A stretch of DNA of 64,000 nt from Syncephalastrum monosporum B8922 (lineage: Eukaryota; Mucoromycota; Mucoromycetes; Mucorales; Syncephalastraceae). Location of the stretch: NCBI GenBank assembly GCA_000697355.1, contig JNEN01001200.1, forward strand, positions 310,001 to 374,000, in the 5' to 3' direction. Shown here piece after piece: positions 60,301 through 64,000 of the stretch (position 1 is the first letter of the stretch; the number at the start of each line of letters is the position of its first letter). The translations under genes and the position numbers were made by a program. The notes under the pieces are model-generated. The model was given only the letters and a program-made list of their open reading frames with translations, ran no database searches and was not told the DNA's origin.

Positions 60301-61564
60301 ACTCACAGGCACGCCAATCATTACCGTAGTTTCGCGAATTGCGACGCTTATTGGACGTATCAAGTGATAGGGCCGGAGGTCGGCGTTGGGAATCCTCTTC
60401 ATCCTCGTCATAGCGAGCGGCGGTGGTGGGCCACTGGAGAGAAGTGCGCTTATTATGAGCGAAAACAGGGCGCTGTTGCTGGTAAGGTACATGATGCTGC
60501 TGCTGATGCTGTTGCTGCTGCTCGTGCTGATAATAATGGCGCGAGCTAGGCTCGGACAGTCGACGACTTTGTTTTTCCTGGCGGTACATATCCGTGTACC
60601 GCGAAGATGAAGCGCGACGACCTGGGCCGGCTGGACTGGCTGCAGCTGCAGTGGCAGCGGTGTAATCGTCGTGGCGACTGAAATCAGCGGATCGCCTACC
60701 TTGAGGAGGTGCTTGCTTTCGCGCACCGCCATAAGCGCCAATCAGCTTGGCTTCCGCTTCTGCCAAGGCGTCGGCTCGGTCGTAGGACTCGTCATCGTCT
60801 TCTCCCGAAGGAATATGAAAATGGTGCTGGTGCTGGTGCTGGTGCTGATGGTGTTGGTGCTGGTGTTGACCCATGGGGAAATTGTTGAAAACAGCCGAGG
60901 AACGGTGCTTGCGCTGGAGCGGTTTACCAAACGAGTCGGGTTCTTCCTCACTGACCGTGTGCAAAGCACTCTTGGTGGGATGCATTGGGTGGTGTCGGCC
61001 ACTGCTCGAGAGATAATACGCCATAGACTTTGCGCGCGGAGGCTCGGCTGCGACTTCGTCTACACGCGTGGATGACAGATCCACGGCCGAGTGGCGCTTT
61101 TCGCCGTGATTGTTGTTATTACCGTTGGCGTTGTTGCCATTTCCCTGGTTTTACGCGTTCATTGTCGTGAGTAAAATGATATAGGGGTTAAATTTTCTTG
61201 AAATCGGGAAGGAGGCAGAAGGAGGGGTCGAAAAGGGCGATCAAGCCGCGCGCGTGCACACACACGCTCGCACGCTAGCACATTGCTCATATTCTGAGCT
61301 CTCGCCTTTTTTTCTTTTTTTGTTTTTGCTTCTCTCGAACAAAGGAGAAAAAAAAATCATCGTCTACAGGTCTGCCCTATGACCACCCGCGACCCCTCCT
61401 TTTTCTTCCCTTTCTTTTGGGTCCATATTGAATGCAGTTGTTGGGCTGTAAAAGAGAAGGGTGGGGGGGGGGGGGTTGCTTACCTTAACCTCAGGTGGCG
61501 GGTCAAACAATCCACGTGTCGACTCTGGCGCCGTCTGACCATCTAGATCCTGCAACAAATCCAT
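57314..61564 (-). CDS. SSD1: Ssd1-family RNA-binding protein (degenerate RNase II/RNB)
   Basis: Translational repressor of the Ssd1/Sts5 family, which binds cell-wall and polarity mRNAs. Exons 61564-61484, 61144-60307, 60219-59655, 59573-59366, 59313-58766 and 58709-57314 give 1211 residues (yeast 1250). The N-terminal 320 residues are disordered with Asn, His-Gln and Ala runs. Cold-shock domains include ALFTAHLPFSALVPLLKAH, GILRVNKRNRSDAYV, DIYICGSRDRNRALEGDIVA, then QMFSGTLGLMRPS. The RNB domain has SIKRWPITSLHPFG, GFHVADITAFV, KFFCTGKFDI and HYALNVPLYAEFTMPSRRFA then DFLVHRQL. The aspartate cluster D-x-D-D of active RNase II enzymes reads CLDNALS, in line with loss of nuclease activity in this family. 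Exon 1 encodes 27 residues and is followed by a 339-nt intron containing a G tract. Confidence 0.95.
61461..61475 (+). repeat. Poly-G tract in SSD1 intron 1
   Basis: Near-continuous run of G (GTG then 13 G) a few bases inside the first intron of SSD1, next to the donor; on the coding strand it is a C run. Confidence 0.85.
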
Positions 61565-62082
61565 ACCGATTTATGACAGATACCGCGAACGAAGGGAAGG
61601 GAATGGAAGCAGGAGAAATGAAAAGAGCGGGAACGTTATTTGAGCAAAGAAGAAAAAGAAGAAGAGAAAAGAAAAGAAAGTGGAAAGAGTACAGTAATAT
61701 AAGAAGGAAGTAGAGGAAAGGAAGGCAAAAAAATGGTTAACTGGAAGGAGGTGAATCATCATCATTACAAAGTAGGGGACCCCGCACAACCACAGCGCAC
61801 ACGCACTTACAGAGCAGGTATGATATGCTAAAGCAAAGGGAGGGTAAAAAAGCGGACGGACACCCCCCTTTTTACTGGTTTATCATGTTTCATCTTCTAT
61901 GATCAGCCGCAGGCGTTTCGTGCGCGTAAAAAAGACTCCACCTGGGGTTGCCCATCAAAAAAGCATCCAATGTGTGTGTAACTTGCCACATTTAAGTGGC
62001 GACCGTCTGTTTGTGTCCCGCGTGAACTGTCAAAGACAAACATCCCAGCCTTCTCTTTCTATATAAATAATTGTAAAATATC
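61565..62082. other. Intergenic, SSD1 promoter and TAD1 3' flank
   Basis: Strongly purine-rich on the + strand at 61590-61740 (pyrimidine-rich on the SSD1 coding strand), likely the SSD1 leader. No gene. Confidence 0.5.
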
Positions 62083-64000
62083 TCACGTGCTGTTGGGAAA
62101 CATGGAGGTAAACCCTTCAAACTCGCAAGGTGTCTGCAGCCAATCCGAGAAGCATTGTTCAAGCAAGCATCCCTTGGCTTCCTGATAGACGCTAGCACGT
62201 TTCTTCCATTCTCGATACGTCAGGCTAGGGACCAGCTCCGTCGATGAAGACCTGTATCATCAGCTTAGTTCCAGTACTTAATGTATGAACTGGTCATTCT
62301 AGCATGGTATGGACCTTTTTGTTTGACACAGCTCGCCATAGACGCGAAGAAATGTCTCGAATATAACGGCCTTAGAGGTACTTGGTCTGCATCCGACTTT
62401 GTTAGAAGCTGGGTAATGAGAAGGCCAACCGTCGCTTATGCAGCATAGAGCCGAGCCATAGTTTACGCACCTCATCGTCGCCGTGGGCTCCTTGGATTTA
62501 GATGCTCCTGAGCGCCTACCGTGCACGATTATTTCTGGTTTTGGCCATCCCGAAACCCAAGAGATAGCTATAATGGATTCAAAAATATCAGTAGACTATC
62601 CAGCTGACGATTTTTCTTCTATTCATCCATCTTGTTACCGGATGGGCATGCTGCAATTTTCTTGGGTTGCTCCCCACGCTGATGCTGATTCTGCTCCAGG
62701 TACTGCTTAGATGCTTTGAATGTCTGGGTGGTATGAAAAATTGCAGGTTGATGCAATCTATACGGAGCAGGTATGTCTACATTTACGAGACATCAGTGCA
62801 CAACATATAAGAACTTGAGCTCGGCGACCTTTCAGTAGTGTTAAACGCCCCCAAAGGGCTCGTTCCAAAGACGTTTGATGATACATATCACCCACGACAA
62901 TTGAGTCGAGATAGATAGGTTCCTCAAGCAGGTTCATGAGGAGCGCTGATTGTATGCCAAGGACATCCCACCGTGCCAGTTTGTCACTAACGGAAAGTGC
63001 TCGTCATTAAGATCTGTCCCACTTGCGGTCACCCGATTCATGCACTGCCACCGCGCGCGTCTCTTCTATTTATTTTTATTAGTTTACCTGCATGACATGC
63101 ATAAGGAGGGCTCGGAGTCCAGTCGACCTAAAGATTTGTCCGATGAGGTATGTCCCTGACAATCTCAATTCTCTGTGCAGGTCAAATGTTATACCTGGTT
63201 TAGTTCTGAGGATACCGAGTTGATCGTAACCAGTTCGGCCTCGTTGAAAGGCATTTCCCCCGGGTACTTTTTGCCGCTTGGTCCGGTACATGTTTTGGAG
63301 GATAACATCGTCGTTTTCATCGCTCGTTGTCAAGGTCTTTCGTTTTGTGCCGGCCTGATAGGATGCATACGACTCAGCGGTCTGTGCCTCGGCCAAACTC
63401 GTCATTGTTGCATCGCCACCTATATTATTCCAATGATTACGATTGTTCATGAGCCGGGTTCGTGTAAATATGTCTCGTACATGGAGATTGGCTGATGTAC
63501 ATATGAAAACTATATTGTGGTTTGACGCTGATACGCCCTCCATCGTTCACGAAAAATGGCCCTGACTCCTGCATCGCTTGGCTCAGAATGTACCTAACGC
63601 ATACATGGTGATCGGATACGACTAAAGGTCAGTGGAATGGCTTCGTATAGGAGTGCGGGGGATTGTTACTGAATAAAGCCTCGTCGAGCCATGACTTCTG
63701 CATGATAATCGTGGACGAGCACACCAGTCTTGTAAGTCAGTTTGTTGAAGGCAAGACATTTAAGACCCGTTCTACGATACAACATTGCTTCATTAAGTCA
63801 CGGAAAAAGAGACAACATCTATCCTTGCTAACCCCAACGAGACGACTTTAATATCAATTTTGCCGTTCACTGAAAGATATATGACAATGAGCTTATCGAT
63901 AAAGCAAGCAGCAATGACCTACGCGTATAAACCTGGACGACAGTCGCTAAAATTGTCCACTCGGCCCTGGTATCTTGCGTCTGAGGTTTCCCTGTCTTTG
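62083..64000 (-). CDS. TAD1: tRNA-specific adenosine deaminase (Tad1/ADAT1), 5' end outside window
   Basis: Deaminates A37 to inosine in tRNA-Ala in eukaryotes. The gene is hidden in eleven small exons that all close in phase: 64000-63923, 63869-63833, 63771-63670, 63593-63481, 63419-63195, 63127-63088, 62986-62829, 62776-62639, 62567-62471, 62386-62315 and 62251-62083. Signatures in order are KPQTQDTRAEWTILATVVQV, VVSLGTGLKCLAFNKL, DYHAEVMARRGFIQYIL (zinc His and proton-shuttle Glu), YISQSPCGDATM (zinc Cys), TGYDQLGILRTKPGRL, MSCSDKLARWDVLGIQSALL (second zinc Cys), EEPIYLDSIVVGD and PAPYRLHQP. The C-terminal helix is YREWKKRASVYQEAKGCLLE then QCFSDWL. All three metal-binding positions and the catalytic Glu are kept. 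The first residues are cut by the window edge. Donors GTCGCC and GTCCAT in the last introns are unusual. Confidence 0.92.

Noticed and set aside
1..64000. CRISPR arrays, operons, prophage or bacterial-type systems
   Set aside because: All confident genes are spliced nuclear fungal genes; no spaced direct repeats of CRISPR type were seen.

Overview
The window is nuclear DNA of a filamentous fungus, most likely an early-diverging lineage such as the Mucoromycota (Mucorales). The evidence is eukaryotic gene structure with many short introns of about 50-150 nt (GT donor, TACTAA/CTAAC-type branch sites, pyrimidine-rich TAG or CAG acceptors) and fungus-specific families: velvet, NDT80/PhoG, Skt5/Chs4-like SEL1, Ssd1, Brefeldin-A-sensitivity ArAE and DHA1/DHA2 transporters. 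Gene models were rebuilt by joining exons in frame. Nearly all close exactly on codon phase, but no transcript data were available.

Layout, left to right. 0-8 kb: a Golgi transport protein (GOT1, +), an NDT80/PhoG transcription factor (+) and a DHA1-type MFS exporter (-). 8-15 kb: a disordered protein (+), ribosomal protein eL18 (+) and a SET/NAP histone chaperone (-), the last two convergent. 15-19 kb: a gene-poor block holding two inverted copies of a dispersed repeat. 19-30 kb: a sugar transporter, a velvet regulator, a TBC/RabGAP with coiled coils and a START lipid-binding protein, all +. 30-34.6 kb: a gene-poor block with a third repeat copy and a broken START paralogue. 35-41.5 kb: a GATA-like zinc-finger protein (-), then TMEM14 (-) and an Skt5-like SEL1 protein (+) sharing one 339-nt promoter region. 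44-48 kb: a large ArAE/Brefeldin-A-sensitivity membrane protein (+). 48.6-50.1 kb: degenerate coding sequence and tRNA-Leu(AAG). 51-57 kb: an RBR E3 ligase (+), a bZIP factor (+) and a DHA2 drug exporter (-). 57-64 kb: SSD1 (-) and a tRNA-specific adenosine deaminase (TAD1/ADAT1, -) that runs off the right edge and consists of small exons.

The genes do not form one pathway or a biosynthetic cluster. They are a mixed set: housekeeping (eL18, TAD1, GOT1, SET, tRNA), regulation of development and cell wall (NDT80, velvet, bZIP, GATA-like, SSD1, Skt5-like), membrane traffic (TBC, GOT1) and export or uptake (four membrane transporters). I found no clearly novel multi-gene system. The most notable observations are the START pseudogene next to its intact paralogue, the dispersed repeat family, a RabGAP without its arginine finger, an RBR ligase with a hydrophobic insert, and two unidentified stretches of coding-like sequence near 21-22 kb and 48.7-50 kb.
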